Source: Nostoc sp. NMS9 (GTDB lineage Bacteria; Cyanobacteriota; Cyanobacteriia; Cyanobacteriales; Nostocaceae). Taken from it: a stretch of DNA of 64,000 nucleotides. The notes beneath the pieces are model-generated. The model saw only the letters and a list, made by a program, of their open reading frames with translations, had not been told where the DNA came from and searched no databases. Shown here in pieces: positions 17,518 through 26,618 of this stretch. Location: assembly GCF_017114995.1 (NCBI RefSeq), contig NZ_JABXKL010000032.1, forward strand, positions 246,157 through 310,156. Reading direction: 5' to 3'. Both the position numbers and the translations under genes were made by a program. The first letter of the stretch is position 1. The number at the start of each line of letters is the position of its first letter.

Positions 17518-19206
17518 TTACTTCAAAGTTCCCAAAACGGGCGCTACCTCAACCTCTGAAATTTGCGGAACTAAGAGTGCTTTAGCATAAATCTGGGGAT
17601 TGGTTTGCGAAACTATGGCATAAGACTGGCGAAGATTAGCATTGACTGCAACGGTCTTCACATCGTACATCTGCATCGCCATCTTGGGATAGAAACCAAT
17701 ACCAATAATTATCAGCAGAAAACAGGCAGCGATAAACACCTCACGGGGTCTAGCATCCTCGTAGACTGCATCTTCTGGCACGAGACAGTCTGTACCAAAA
17801 CAAACTGTTCCCTCATCTTCTTGATTTTCCAAGCCTGCATTATTAATGTCGCAGATGAGTGCTGCACCCTGACCATAAAATACCTCTCTTAGCATAGAAA
17901 GTAGATAAATCGGCGTGAGGATAATTCCAACAGCGGCGAGAAAAACCGTTACGGTGCAGAAAGTAGAACTGTAAACGTCACTGCTTGTCATCCCAACAAA
18001 TACCGAGAGTTCGCCAGCAAAGCCGCTCATACCGGGAAGTGCCAGAGATGCCATCGCTCCAATTGTAAACAGGGCAAAGACTTTGGGCATGGCTTGACCA
18101 ATACCGCCCATATCTTTCATTACCATTGTGTGGGTGCGATCGTAAGTAACACCTGCTAAGAAGAACAGCACTGATGCAATCAAACCATGCGAAATCATCT
18201 GCAACATCGCGCCGTTGATTCCCAAATCAGTGAAGGACGCAATCCCAAGCAGTACAAACCCCATGTGAGAAATCGACGAATAAGCTAAACGCCGCTTCAT
18301 ATTGGTCTGAGCAAAGGAGTTCAATGCACCATAGATAATGTTGACAACACCGAGAATGGCTAGAATCGGCGCAAAATAAATGTGTGCATCGGGAAGCAAC
18401 TCAAGATTCAGGCGAATCAGTCCATATCCGCCCATCTTCAGCAATACACCAGCTAATATCATCGATACAGGAGAGGATGCTTCGCCGTGGGCATCAGGCA
18501 ACCAAGTATGCATGGGGAAAACAGCAAGCTTGACACCAAATGCAATCAACAATCCTGCATAAAGTAGCAGTTGTAGACCAAGGGGATATTCTTTGCTGGC
18601 GAGAGCGGTGATGTCAAATGTCATATTACCGCCGCCATATAGCCCCATTGCCAGGGCTGCGACTAAAATAAATATAGAAGCAGCTGCGGTATACAACAAA
18701 AATTTCGTAGCCGCATAACGACGCCTTTGCCCACCCCAAATGCAGACTAGTAGGTAGACGGGAATCAGTTCTACTTCCCACATGATGAAAAATAGCAGCA
18801 AGTCTTTAGCAACAAACACCCCTACCTGTGCCGAATACAGCACCAGCATTAAAAAATAGAAGAGGCGAGGACGGTGATCAACTTGCCAAGCTGAAAATAT
18901 CGAGAGTGTGGTGACAAATCCGGCTAAAAGTACAAGTGGCGCTGAAAGCCCATCGACTGATACCGCCCAGTTAAAACCTAACTGAGGCACCCAGGCATAA
19001 TTTTCCACCATTTGAAAACTAGCACTGCTGGCATCGTAATGCTTCCAAAAGGCATAGCACATCAATGCAAAATCTGCAATACCTACACCTAGTGCATACC
19101 ACCGCACGCGCTTACCATCTTTATCAGGCAACACAGGGATGAGCAGCGAAGCAACAAGTGGCAGTAAGACAATCGCGGTAAGCCAGGGAAATTGATCCGC
19201 TATCAT
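17518..19206 (-). CDS. ndhD: NAD(P)H-quinone oxidoreductase chain 4 (NdhD)
   Basis: A 562-residue, roughly 14-helix membrane subunit of the cyanobacterial NDH-1 complex, homologous to antiporter-like NuoM. The conserved proton-channel region includes [15 protein letters not shown] with the key Glu, [24 protein letters not shown] sequence (here [18 protein letters not shown]) and [19 protein letters not shown]. NdhD paralogues specify respiratory or CO2-uptake versions of the complex; this one ends in an acidic loop with [12 protein letters not shown] before the last helices, and which paralogue it is was not determined. No other ndh gene is adjacent. It acts in thylakoid or plasma membrane. 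Confidence 0.95.
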   Translation of the reverse strand: MIADQFPWLTAIVLLPLVASLLIPVLPDKDGKRVRWYALGVGIADFALMCYAFWKHYDASSASFQMVENYAWVPQLGFNWAVSVDGLSAPLVLLAGFVTTLSIFSAWQVDHRPRLFYFLMLVLYSAQVGVFVAKDLLLFFIMWEVELIPVYLLVCIWGGQRRRYAATKFLLYTAAASIFILVAALAMGLYGGGNMTFDITALASKEYPLGLQLLLYAGLLIAFGVKLAVFPMHTWLPDAHGEASSPVSMILAGVLLKMGGYGLIRLNLELLPDAHIYFAPILAILGVVNIIYGALNSFAQTNMKRRLAYSSISHMGFVLLGIASFTDLGINGAMLQMISHGLIASVLFFLAGVTYDRTHTMVMKDMGGIGQAMPKVFALFTIGAMASLALPGMSGFAGELSVFVGMTSSDVYSSTFCTVTVFLAAVGIILTPIYLLSMLREVFYGQGAALICDINNAGLENQEDEGTVCFGTDCLVPEDAVYEDARPREVFIAACFLLIIIGIGFYPKMAMQMYDVKTVAVNANLRQSYAIVSQTNPQIYAKALLVPQISEVEVAPVLGTLK

Positions 19207-19392
19207 GTATGTATATAAAAATACTTATTTAGTCAATTATGTCATTCTACTAAACTTTGTAACAATTTCTTCATAAATCTTTGTCCCAGTTAACTGCTTT
19301 GACCGAAAAACAATTGACTGGAGACTGGGAAAGAAATATTTTTATTTGTTAAGTGTTGTTGTGTACGCTGTTGATGATGGTTACTTACTTGC

Positions 19393-20112
19393 TCACGGTA
19401 CTAATCCCGCCCGCAAAGCACGGACAGCAGCTTGTGTCCGGTCAGCAACACAGAGTTTATTGAGAATACCTCGAACATGAGTTTTGACAGTACCGACTGT
19501 TAAATAGAGCCTTTTAGCAATTTCTGCATTGTCACAGCCAGCGACAATCAACTCTAAAACATCCATCTCTCTGTGAGTTAAAGGATAGCTGACTATACTT
19601 TTCTCAGTATCTGGGTCAATACCTTCAATCAAGACTCTTTTTCCAGATGCGCCTCTGTTGCCATCAGGGAAATCTTGACGTATTTGTTGTAGTACAAGGT
19701 CTGCGATCGCTGGATCGATCCATGAGCTACCTGCATAAGTCGTTTGCACAGCCTCTATTAGTTTCTCAGTTTCGATATCCTTCATGCAATAAGAATCTGC
19801 ACCTGCTGCAAATGCTGCTAAAACTGCTTGTTCGCTATTTTGCATCGTTAAAATTAGCAGCTTTGTTGTGTAGTCCTCATTCTCTGCCTGATGTTGCCTA
19901 AATGTGCGTGTTAGCTCAATACCATCCATGTCAGGCAAACCAATGTCAATAGTAGCAACATCCGGCTTGAGAGTTTTCAGAAGCTTGATGCCATCGGCTG
20001 CATTGGCTGCTTCACCAACAATGTTAAATTCTGGTTGGGTTTGTAAAGCAGACCGCAAGCCGATTCTTGTCAGGTTGTGATCTTCAATTACAAGGATCTT
20101 GATTTCACTCAT
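19393..20112 (-). CDS. LuxR/NarL-type response regulator
   Basis: A 239-residue two-domain regulator. The receiver (residues 4-125) has acidic pocket D11, phosphoacceptor D56 in ATIDIGLPDMDG, T/S in LILTM and a Lys in CMKDIE. The C-terminal helix-turn-helix (about 170-235) has LTHREMDVLELIVAGCDNAE and YLTVGTVKTHVRGIL. The two are joined by a 40-residue linker. Family members bind DNA as dimers on phosphorylation. No kinase is immediately next to it; the divergent hybrid kinase at 20700 is a possible but unproven partner across a 590-bp gap. Confidence 0.93.
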   Translation of the reverse strand: MSEIKILVIEDHNLTRIGLRSALQTQPEFNIVGEAANAADGIKLLKTLKPDVATIDIGLPDMDGIELTRTFRQHQAENEDYTTKLLILTMQNSEQAVLAAFAAGADSYCMKDIETEKLIEAVQTTYAGSSWIDPAIADLVLQQIRQDFPDGNRGASGKRVLIEGIDPDTEKSIVSYPLTHREMDVLELIVAGCDNAEIAKRLYLTVGTVKTHVRGILNKLCVADRTQAAVRALRAGLVP

Positions 20113-20699
20113 AGTTGCTTAACTTTACTGTTATTTATCTAAAGTACAGATTAAAATAATCTCGTTCTTCTATTCGGGATCTTATACAAAAAGCAATGCG
20201 TTTGGTATTATTCCCTGAACTTCATCTACCATTAGACATAGATAACCTTATCTCGTAAGCTTTTCTAAGGCAAGAGTTTCGATATGACAATATAATTTAA
20301 TCAAAAAATATTTCTATACATTAACCTAACGCTTGATGTTTGATGCTAAACAATTTTTCATGAAAAATCTGGTAGCAAGCAAAAGTAGGTGACTATCAAG
20401 TAGTTACCCTTGCTTTGAGTGGGATTATGCACAGAAAGGGACTAAAATAACTCACTCTAACACCAAGGCACTGATATTAATTGGATAATTCAGGCTGCTA
20501 ATATACTTACAAAAAAATATGCTAATTAAATAAATAGCACATATAAGAAAGGAAAAACCAGTTTAATTACGTAGATAATAGGTATTTAAATCAGGAAACT
20601 CTAAAATAAAATGTTAATCCTTAATAATCTCAGCGCTGGTGAAGTAAGCTATTACTAGATTTGCGAGGGATAGCCAAGCACTTCTTTTTTTATTTAGCC
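20113..20699. other. Divergent intergenic region between two signalling genes
   Basis: About 590 bp between the outward-facing response regulator and hybrid kinase genes, so it must hold both promoters. It is AT-rich. No hairpin, repeat family member or small ORF stood out. Confidence 0.5.
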
Positions 20700-21794
20700 A
20701 TGTCTTTACCTAAAACTGTCAAAAAAGATAAAATTCTCGTTGTTGATGATGTTTTTGACAATCTACTGGTCTTAGAAGCAGTCCTAGAAGATGAGGACTA
20801 TGAAATTAGCTTGGTAGAAGATAGCAAGATTGCTCTGGTTATGGTTGAAGATTCACCGCCAGACATAATTCTCTTAGATGTGATGATGCCGGAGCTAGAT
20901 GGCTATGAATTTACTCGGCGCATCCGACAGAATCAGGCGTTGCCATTTATCCCAATTCTGCTGCTTACGGCTCACTATGAGTCTAGCGTTGTTGAAGGAC
21001 TCGACGCTGGTGCAGATGACTTCATTCGCAAACCATTCGATCCTGATGAACTACATGCAAGAGTGCGATCGCTCCTGCGCCTCAAGCATAGTATCGACGA
21101 ACGAGATCAGATGGCGAACCTCCGGGCAGATTTTGTTTCGCGTTTTACTCACGATTTACGTATACCGCTAGTAGCCTCCAACCGCGTATTAAAATTATTG
21201 CTGGAAGGCAGGTTTTGCGATGTTTCGCCACAATTGCAAGAGATAATTGATACCATGATTGGCAGCAATCAAGACCTGCTGGAAATGGTAAATACCTTGT
21301 TAGAAGTTTATCGTCATGAAGCGGGCTGTAAAACCTTAAAAATTTCTCCCTGCAATATTCAGGAATTAGTTAGTGAAGTTTCCCAAGAATTAACTCCTTT
21401 AGCTGAAGAAAAAGGATTAGCTGTAAACATTGATCGAGGTGAAACTGCAAGCACCATTATGGGCGATCGCTTAGAACTGCGGCGAGTTTTGACAAATCTC
21501 ATCGGCAATGCTATCAAATTTACAGACAAAGGCTCTGTAAATATTCACTGTTATCTGACTTCGGTAGCTGTGAATATTGATATCCGAGATACAGGGCCAG
21601 GAATTTCTAAACCAGATCAGGCAATATTATTCGAGCGATTTCGTCAAGGGAAACACCAACGTTCTGGTAGTGGCTTGGGACTATATTTATCTCGCTGTAT
21701 TATTGAAGCACATCAAGGCACAATCGATGTGACATCTGAACCAGGCAAGGGTAGTACATTTACTATACGTCTACCTTTAGCTGACGAAAACTAA
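20700..21794 (+). CDS. Receiver-histidine kinase hybrid protein
   Basis: A 364-residue protein with the receiver first and the kinase second. The receiver covers residues 10-128, with phosphoacceptor D60 in IILLDVMMPELDG and the conserved Lys in IRKPFDPDEL. The kinase has its phospho-His at H151 (RFTHDLRIPL), then the ATP-binding domain with LTNLIGNAIKFTD (N box), DTGPGIS (G1) and GSGLGLYLSR (G2). There is no membrane segment, so it is cytosolic and its input must come through the receiver or a partner. The ATG at 20700 is chosen; a TTG at 20661 is the only longer option. It is divergent from the LuxR-type regulator. Confidence 0.93.
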   Translation: MSLPKTVKKDKILVVDDVFDNLLVLEAVLEDEDYEISLVEDSKIALVMVEDSPPDIILLDVMMPELDGYEFTRRIRQNQALPFIPILLLTAHYESSVVEGLDAGADDFIRKPFDPDELHARVRSLLRLKHSIDERDQMANLRADFVSRFTHDLRIPLVASNRVLKLLLEGRFCDVSPQLQEIIDTMIGSNQDLLEMVNTLLEVYRHEAGCKTLKISPCNIQELVSEVSQELTPLAEEKGLAVNIDRGETASTIMGDRLELRRVLTNLIGNAIKFTDKGSVNIHCYLTSVAVNIDIRDTGPGISKPDQAILFERFRQGKHQRSGSGLGLYLSRCIIEAHQGTIDVTSEPGKGSTFTIRLPLADEN

Positions 21795-21815
21795 AAGTAG
21801 GCAAACAAAAAATTA

Positions 21816-22022
21816 TTACCGATCGATTTCTGGAACAATATCAGGACGTTCTTTATCTTCCCAACCTACAGGACGTTTGGAATTGTACCAGGCAATTGAT
21901 CCTATAGTCACAGCAGCGATAAAGCCTAATCCTAATAACGCTGTCAGCACAATAGAATAAGTAGAGTTACCTTGTGATGTTGGGATGTCTGTTAAAAGAT
22001 AGGTAAATAAAATATTAATCAT
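21816..22022 (-). CDS. psb35: Photosystem II assembly protein Psb35-like
   Basis: A 68-residue protein with one membrane helix (about 22-45, SIVLTALLGLGFIAAVTIGS) followed by AWYNSKRPVGWEDKERPD at the cytoplasmic end. This form matches, from memory, the small Psb35 (Ssl2148-type) protein that associates with the CP47 assembly module and high-light-inducible proteins. The identification rests on the short C-terminal motif and size, so it is moderate. It converges on the hybrid kinase gene with a 21-bp gap. Confidence 0.6.
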   Translation of the reverse strand: MINILFTYLLTDIPTSQGNSTYSIVLTALLGLGFIAAVTIGSIAWYNSKRPVGWEDKERPDIVPEIDR

Positions 22023-22256
22023 GAATTAGCACCTTTGAAAAAATCAGTAATAGATTGATAAAATGTTTTACGATCGCTATTGTCAAAATCCCTGAAAATC
22101 TTAGGCAAAAAACAGACTTAATAAAGGGAGAAGGTTCAGTAAATAATTATTTAACTTAAACCTTCTTCCTAAATAAAGTTTCACCTATTACATTACCGCC
22201 AAAATTTAGTTACTTGAGCAACTTGTTACAGCGAGGAAAACCTCGATCGCGCTGTA

Positions 22257-22439
22257 CTATTCTAAAGTCTTTTTAACTTCATCCTTAATATTCTCAGCGG
22301 TGTGACGGACTTGGGCTTCAGTTTGTTTAGCTTTACCTTCAGCTTTATCTTTAGGATCGCCAGTTACTTCGCCAATTGCCTCTTGTACTTTTCCTTCGAC
22401 ATTTTTAGCAAAAGCTTTTGCTTTATCTTCGATACTCAT
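22257..22439 (-). CDS. CsbD family stress protein
   Basis: A 60-residue hydrophilic, Lys/Glu-rich protein. VEGKVQEAIGEVTGDPKDKA followed by EGKAKQTEAQVRH is the CsbD-family signature. Family members accumulate under general stress, and the molecular role is unknown. It is on the same strand as the Psb35-like gene, with 234 bp between them, and probably has its own promoter. Confidence 0.93.
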   Translation of the reverse strand: MSIEDKAKAFAKNVEGKVQEAIGEVTGDPKDKAEGKAKQTEAQVRHTAENIKDEVKKTLE

Positions 22440-23302
22440 ATTTTTTGTTCCTAAAGTATGTTTAAGTGTTGATTACTTCTTGCTTGCTCGAAAAGCGCTG
22501 CAATGTTTATAGATTACTTCTATAAAACTTTTAAATCTTCTATCTGACGATATTTTTATAACAAATATTTGTGTCCATTGTACATAGTTATTTAACCTTG
22601 AAATTCATCTTTGGAAATTCAAGTAATATTCAAAAGAGGGAAAGGGATCATTCTATTGTTCTATCTTCAGACAAAATCATTTATCACTTCAGGTAGACAG
22701 CCATAATCATAAACCGCAACTTGGCTTATTACCACTGGATATGGTAAATACAGCGCTTTTTATCTAGGTCGAGTACACTATCCACCCGCCCCAATACTTC
22801 TCGGGTTTTGGGGAAAAGGGGAAAGAAAAAACCTTTAACCCAAACCCAGTAGCATTTTCCCAAAACCCGATTCCGAATTAAAAATGTCTAACCGAGAAGT
22901 ATTGCCACTCGTCCTATCGGGCACTCTCCCCAATAGCTTGGTTATACATTAGTCACATCTTTCTTAACAGTCACTTACGAACGTGCAATCGCCTGTATAT
23001 TACTTCTGTAACTCTGACTACTTAAGCAAGTATTAGAAATAACCGACACTAAAAATAGTTTAAATCTCAGTAAATACTTTAGGAGTAGTAGCTTATAGAA
23101 TAAAGATTTTGTCACAAAATTTAGCAGAAATCAACATAATTTTTCAGGTTTTAACTGAAGAATAGTTTAGCTAGTGGAAGAAGGCATTGAAAAGTCTAAG
23201 CAGCGGCTTTGAAGTACCTAATAGAACTTGTGACTAATTTCTGCTCAAAGACAGCAGGAACAATTATCCACGTTTCTTTATAGCTTCTTACTTGTAGTAT
23301 TT
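22440..23302. other. Intergenic region with a MITE-like repeat
   Basis: About 860 bp without a gene. It contains the inverted-repeat element at 22792-22904 and, at 22948-22967, a 20-bp sequence also found at 14994-15013. The remainder is AT-rich with no ORF of coding appearance. It must carry the promoters of the divergent csbD-like and 81-aa genes. Confidence 0.5.
22792..22904. repeat. MITE-like inverted-repeat element (CAATACTTCTCGG ends)
   Basis: The 113-bp element has 13-bp terminal inverted repeats CAATACTTCTCGG and CCGAGAAGTATTG. A second internal pair, GGGTTTTGGG and CCCAAAACCC, can extend the hairpin. It has no coding capacity. Only one copy is in this window. Confidence 0.75.
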
Positions 23303-23548
23303 ATGAAGATATTTATGCAATCAAATTCTAGTACTCAACCAACTCCCAACTCCCAATATATAGACTCTAGGATACAAACTGATTCATCTGTTAACATTTT
23401 CATCGGATATTCTATCTTGATTCCAATGATTGTGTTTGTAGGGTTTAATCTTTATAAGAAACACCGGGCTGCTGTTTTTTGCCGACAAGTTGCTTCTTTA
23501 GAGAAACTGTGGCATTTGAATATTAAAAAAGAGCTTGAAGAAAAATAA
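23303..23548 (+). CDS. Small membrane protein, unknown function
   Basis: An 81-residue protein with a polar Ser/Gln/Asn-rich N-terminus, one membrane helix (about 30-51, VNIFIGYSILIPMIVFVGF) and a basic cytoplasmic C-terminus ending in a run of charged residues. The stop is followed after 2 bases by the ATG of the TPR protein gene, so the two are almost certainly one operon and may be translationally coupled. No family is recognised. Confidence 0.65.
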   Translation: MKIFMQSNSSTQPTPNSQYIDSRIQTDSSVNIFIGYSILIPMIVFVGFNLYKKHRAAVFCRQVASLEKLWHLNIKKELEEK

Positions 23549-23550
23549 TA

Positions 23551-25230
23551 ATGAAGTACTTATTTCTAGTTTGGGTGCTTATATTCTTTTTAGTCGCTCC
23601 TAGTGCGGCGATATCTGACAACAAGCCGCTTCTCGACGAGAGCCTACATCAACATGTCTATGCTGAAGTAAAACAGCCATACAACTTAATATCTGGACTT
23701 GGTACAATCCACCATCCAGTTTCTACTTCTAATCCCCAAGCCCAAGAGTTTTTCGATCAGGGATTAAATTTAATTTACGCTTTCAATCATGATGAGGCAG
23801 TGCGTTCTTTTGAATATGCTGCCAAACTCGATCCGCATTTAGCGATCGCATATTGGGGTGTTGCTTTAGCCTTGGGGCCCAACATTAATTCAGAAATAGA
23901 CCCCAATCGGGAATTAGCTGCTTACCAAGCGGTACAGCAAGCTTTGGCACTTTCTACCCAAGCTTCCACCCAAGAACGAGACTACATTACCGCCTTAGCA
24001 AAACGTTACTCTCAAGATGCCGATGCTGATTTGTATCAACTAGCGCTTTACTACGCCAAAGCAATGGGAAACCTAGTCAAGCGCTATCCTGATGATTTGG
24101 ATGCAGCGACACTTTACGCTGAAAGTCTGATGGATCTGCATCCTTGGCAGCATTGGACTAAAGATGGCAAGCCACAGCCAGATACAGAAAAAATTGTGGC
24201 TGTTTTAGAATCAGTTCTCAAACGTAACCCGAATCATGCAGGAGCTAATCATTACTATATCCATGCAGTGGAAGCCTCACCTTCTCCAGAACGGGCCCTT
24301 GTCAGTGCTAAACGACTCGGAACTCTAGCGCCAGCGGCGGGACACTTGGTGCACATGCCTTCTCATATTTATTTTCGTGTGGGAGATTATCAAGGGGCAA
24401 TGCAGGCAAATGAGCAAGCGATCGCTCAAGATGATATTTACATCAAAAAATATCAAGTCCAGGGCACTTACCCCATGATGTATTACAACCACAACGTACA
24501 TTTCCTCATGGTGGCCAGCAGCATGGCAGGAAGATATGAAGATGCTCTTAAATCCGCAGATAAATTAGTTGCAAATGCTACTGCAATTGACCCGTATGCA
24601 CCAATGCTTGAGGGATTCCTGGGCAGCAAAATGCTGATTCAGACACGCTTTAGTAATTGGGATGCCATCTTAAAAACTCCTGCTCCCGAAGCTAAATTGC
24701 CCACTACCACAGCACTTTGGCATTTTGCTCGCGGTATGGCAAGCGCAGCCACAGGTAAACTTGAAGATGCAGCAAGTGAAAGTCGGGCATTACTGGCTGC
24801 CAAACAGGGAATTTCCACCAAAGCAACCATTGGATTCAGTCCCGCCAGTAGTATTTTAGACATTGCCTCAAAAGTTCTAGACGCCAAAATTGCTAGAGAA
24901 AATCATGATTATGAATCTGCCATCCAATTACTAGAAAAAGCAGTAGTAGCAGAAGATTCTCTGAAATATATGGAACCACCAGACTGGTATTTTCCGACGC
25001 GGGAATCTTTGGGTGCTGTGCTTTTGGCTAAGGGTGACTATAGAGAAGCTGAGAAAGTCTTTCGTGCTGATTTAAAAAAGTATCCCCATAATGGACGTTC
25101 TCTATTTGGCTTGCAGGCAAGTTTGCAGGCACTAGGCAAAGATGAGGCCGCTCAAGTTGTCAAAGCTGAATTGGAAACAGCTTGGAAAGGTGATGTTCGG
25201 CAATTTAACATTGCAACTTGGGTTAATTAG
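23551..25230 (+). CDS. Exported TPR-containing protein
   Basis: A 559-residue protein with a signal peptide (residues 1-20, LFLVWVLIFFLVAPSAA). The first conserved block is HHPVSTSNPQAQEFFDQGLN, then NHDEAVRSFEYAAKLDP and MAYWGVALALGPN-like sequence. TPR pairs recur through the protein, with histidine-containing segments HYYIHAVEASPSPERAL and HLVHMPSHIYFRVGDY. This architecture is common in bacterial periplasmic TPR proteins of unknown activity; the conserved His motifs suggest a metal or ligand site, which is inference. It forms an operon with the small membrane protein upstream. Confidence 0.85.
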   Translation: MKYLFLVWVLIFFLVAPSAAISDNKPLLDESLHQHVYAEVKQPYNLISGLGTIHHPVSTSNPQAQEFFDQGLNLIYAFNHDEAVRSFEYAAKLDPHLAIAYWGVALALGPNINSEIDPNRELAAYQAVQQALALSTQASTQERDYITALAKRYSQDADADLYQLALYYAKAMGNLVKRYPDDLDAATLYAESLMDLHPWQHWTKDGKPQPDTEKIVAVLESVLKRNPNHAGANHYYIHAVEASPSPERALVSAKRLGTLAPAAGHLVHMPSHIYFRVGDYQGAMQANEQAIAQDDIYIKKYQVQGTYPMMYYNHNVHFLMVASSMAGRYEDALKSADKLVANATAIDPYAPMLEGFLGSKMLIQTRFSNWDAILKTPAPEAKLPTTTALWHFARGMASAATGKLEDAASESRALLAAKQGISTKATIGFSPASSILDIASKVLDAKIARENHDYESAIQLLEKAVVAEDSLKYMEPPDWYFPTRESLGAVLLAKGDYREAEKVFRADLKKYPHNGRSLFGLQASLQALGKDEAAQVVKAELETAWKGDVRQFNIATWVN

Positions 25231-25770
25231 CCGAACATGATATTACGCCACTTACTCCCCTTTTCCAAAAAAAGAGGCTAGCGCCAAAGAAAAAGACTCG
25301 CGTAGCTTGCCGCCGTAAGCATCGCAGTTACTTTCATAGCAGGTTTTCCAAGAGAGTACAAGTCACAATAGTTTTATATTTGTTGCCTGACTTTGCCTTT
25401 CGTATTAAAATTTTGAAGTAATGCTTCATGGTTAATGCAGTCAAACGTTCAATTCGGATATTAAAGATGCGCCCCTGCATGTCTGATTTTCTATATCACC
25501 CTACAGAATTTATCTTCTTCCATTTCCAACCCCTTTTTGCGGTGGATTGTACTTAGGGTATGTGGGGGCGAGCGATCGCTTATGTGTGATCGCGTCACTG
25601 GTTAACTATCTACTGGGTGCAAAGAGTTGGCTCGTATGTCATCCTAGATTTATGAGAGTTAATTCAGTGATGTCTTTGGTTTTAGTATTGAAAGGCTTTT
25701 TCCTTTTAGTATTTACAGACTTCTGAGAGAAATTAAAATCTCTACACAGTGATGATTTTGGAGAGAATCG
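25231..25770. other. Intergenic region and long leader of the RRM gene
   Basis: About 540 bp without a gene. The first bases share an agccgaac-tgatatta motif with 8857-8876. GCGTAGC-type repeat words occur near 25290-25320 and HIP1 near 25572. The last 150 bases before the RRM gene are T-rich and could be the long 5' leader typical of cold-regulated RNA-binding protein genes, but no structure was resolved. Confidence 0.4.
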
Positions 25771-26097
25771 ATGTCAATTTATGTAGGTAACCTCTCTTAT
25801 GACGTTACACAAGAAGATTTAAGTGGTATTTTTGCAGAATATGGTACTGTAAAGCGCGTTCAAGTACCTACTGACCGTGAAACAGGTCGTCCGCGCGGCT
25901 TTGCTTTTGTGGAAATGGGAACTGAAGCTGAAGAAACTGCTGCCATTGAAGCTCTCGACGGTGCTGAGTGGATGGGTCGTGACCTGAAAGTTAATAAGGC
26001 TAAACCCAAGGAAGACAGAGGTGATAGAGGTTCCTTTGGTGGTGGTAACAGAGGAGGATATGGCGGCGGCGGCGGTGGACGCGGCGGACGCTACTAA
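25771..26097 (+). CDS. RRM-type glycine-rich RNA-binding protein
   Basis: A 108-residue protein with a single RNA-recognition motif (residues 1-78): RNP2 is IYVGNLSY and RNP1 is RGFAFVEM. A short glycine-rich tail, [15 protein letters not shown], follows. This is the cyanobacterial Rbp family. In Anabaena the rbpA genes are cold-induced, and one is linked to rps21; here too rpsU lies 117 bp downstream on the same strand after a terminator-like hairpin, so the known linkage is preserved. GGAGAGAATCG precedes the ATG. Confidence 0.95.
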   Translation: MSIYVGNLSYDVTQEDLSGIFAEYGTVKRVQVPTDRETGRPRGFAFVEMGTEAEETAAIEALDGAEWMGRDLKVNKAKPKEDRGDRGSFGGGNRGGYGGGGGGRGGRY

Positions 26098-26133
26098 TCT
26101 TGGAAACAAAAAACTTACCAAGAGTCTTAAGGT

Positions 26134-26162
26134 CAGACAAACAAGAGTCTGTCTTTTTTTTG
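26134..26162 (+). terminator. Intrinsic terminator or attenuator between RRM gene and rpsU
   Basis: CAGAC pairs with GTCTG across an 8-nt loop and is followed by a run of T residues. It should end most RRM transcripts, with read-through feeding rpsU. Confidence 0.8.
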
Positions 26163-26214
26163 TAATGTTACCGCCTGCATAGCCATCGATGAAGTCAACT
26201 TAGTAGGAGAAATA

Positions 26215-26403
26215 ATGACCCAAGTAATTGTAGGTGACAATGAACACATTGAGTCAGCCTTACGACGATTTAAACGAGAAGTTTCCAAGGCGGGGATTTT
26301 TCCAGACATGAGAAAGCATCGTCATTTTGAAACACCCTTAGAAAAACGCAAGCGCAAAGAAGTTGCCAAGCACAGACAAAGTAAGAGAAGTTTTCGCAAT
26401 TAA
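26215..26403 (+). CDS. rpsU: 30S ribosomal protein S21
   Basis: A 62-residue bS21 protein: [20 protein letters not shown], then the basic tail [12 protein letters not shown]. It helps 30S subunits bind mRNA leaders. The ATG is preceded by GTAGGAGAAATA. It sits downstream of the RRM gene, an arrangement reported in other Anabaena-type cyanobacteria, and may share its cold regulation by read-through. Confidence 0.95.
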   Translation: MTQVIVGDNEHIESALRRFKREVSKAGIFPDMRKHRHFETPLEKRKRKEVAKHRQSKRSFRN

Positions 26404-26520
26404 GGGCTGACATACAGCAGAATTCAGAATTCAGAAGTAAAACAGGCTTTATATCTTGCTTTGACACGAATCGTTGTGTACTTCACCTTCCTTGAATTCT
26501 GTTGTAAATATAAACGAATG

Positions 26521-26552
26521 CCCTCATAAAATTTATGAGGGTTTTCCTTTTG
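26521..26552 (+). terminator. Intrinsic terminator
   Basis: CCCTCATAAA and ATTTATGAGGG form a near-perfect stem followed by TTTTCCTTTT. It lies 118 bp after rpsU and about 65 bp before the kinase gene. Confidence 0.8.
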
Positions 26553-26618
26553 TCTATTTTAAAATCAGGAAACCTAAAGAAACGCTAAAATCAAGTCAGC
26601 CTTTGTATTGTAGCGGTT

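Noticed and set aside
17605..17892. Plus-strand 95-codon frame within ndhD
   Set aside because: It is antisense to a certain membrane-protein gene and has no coding signature of its own.
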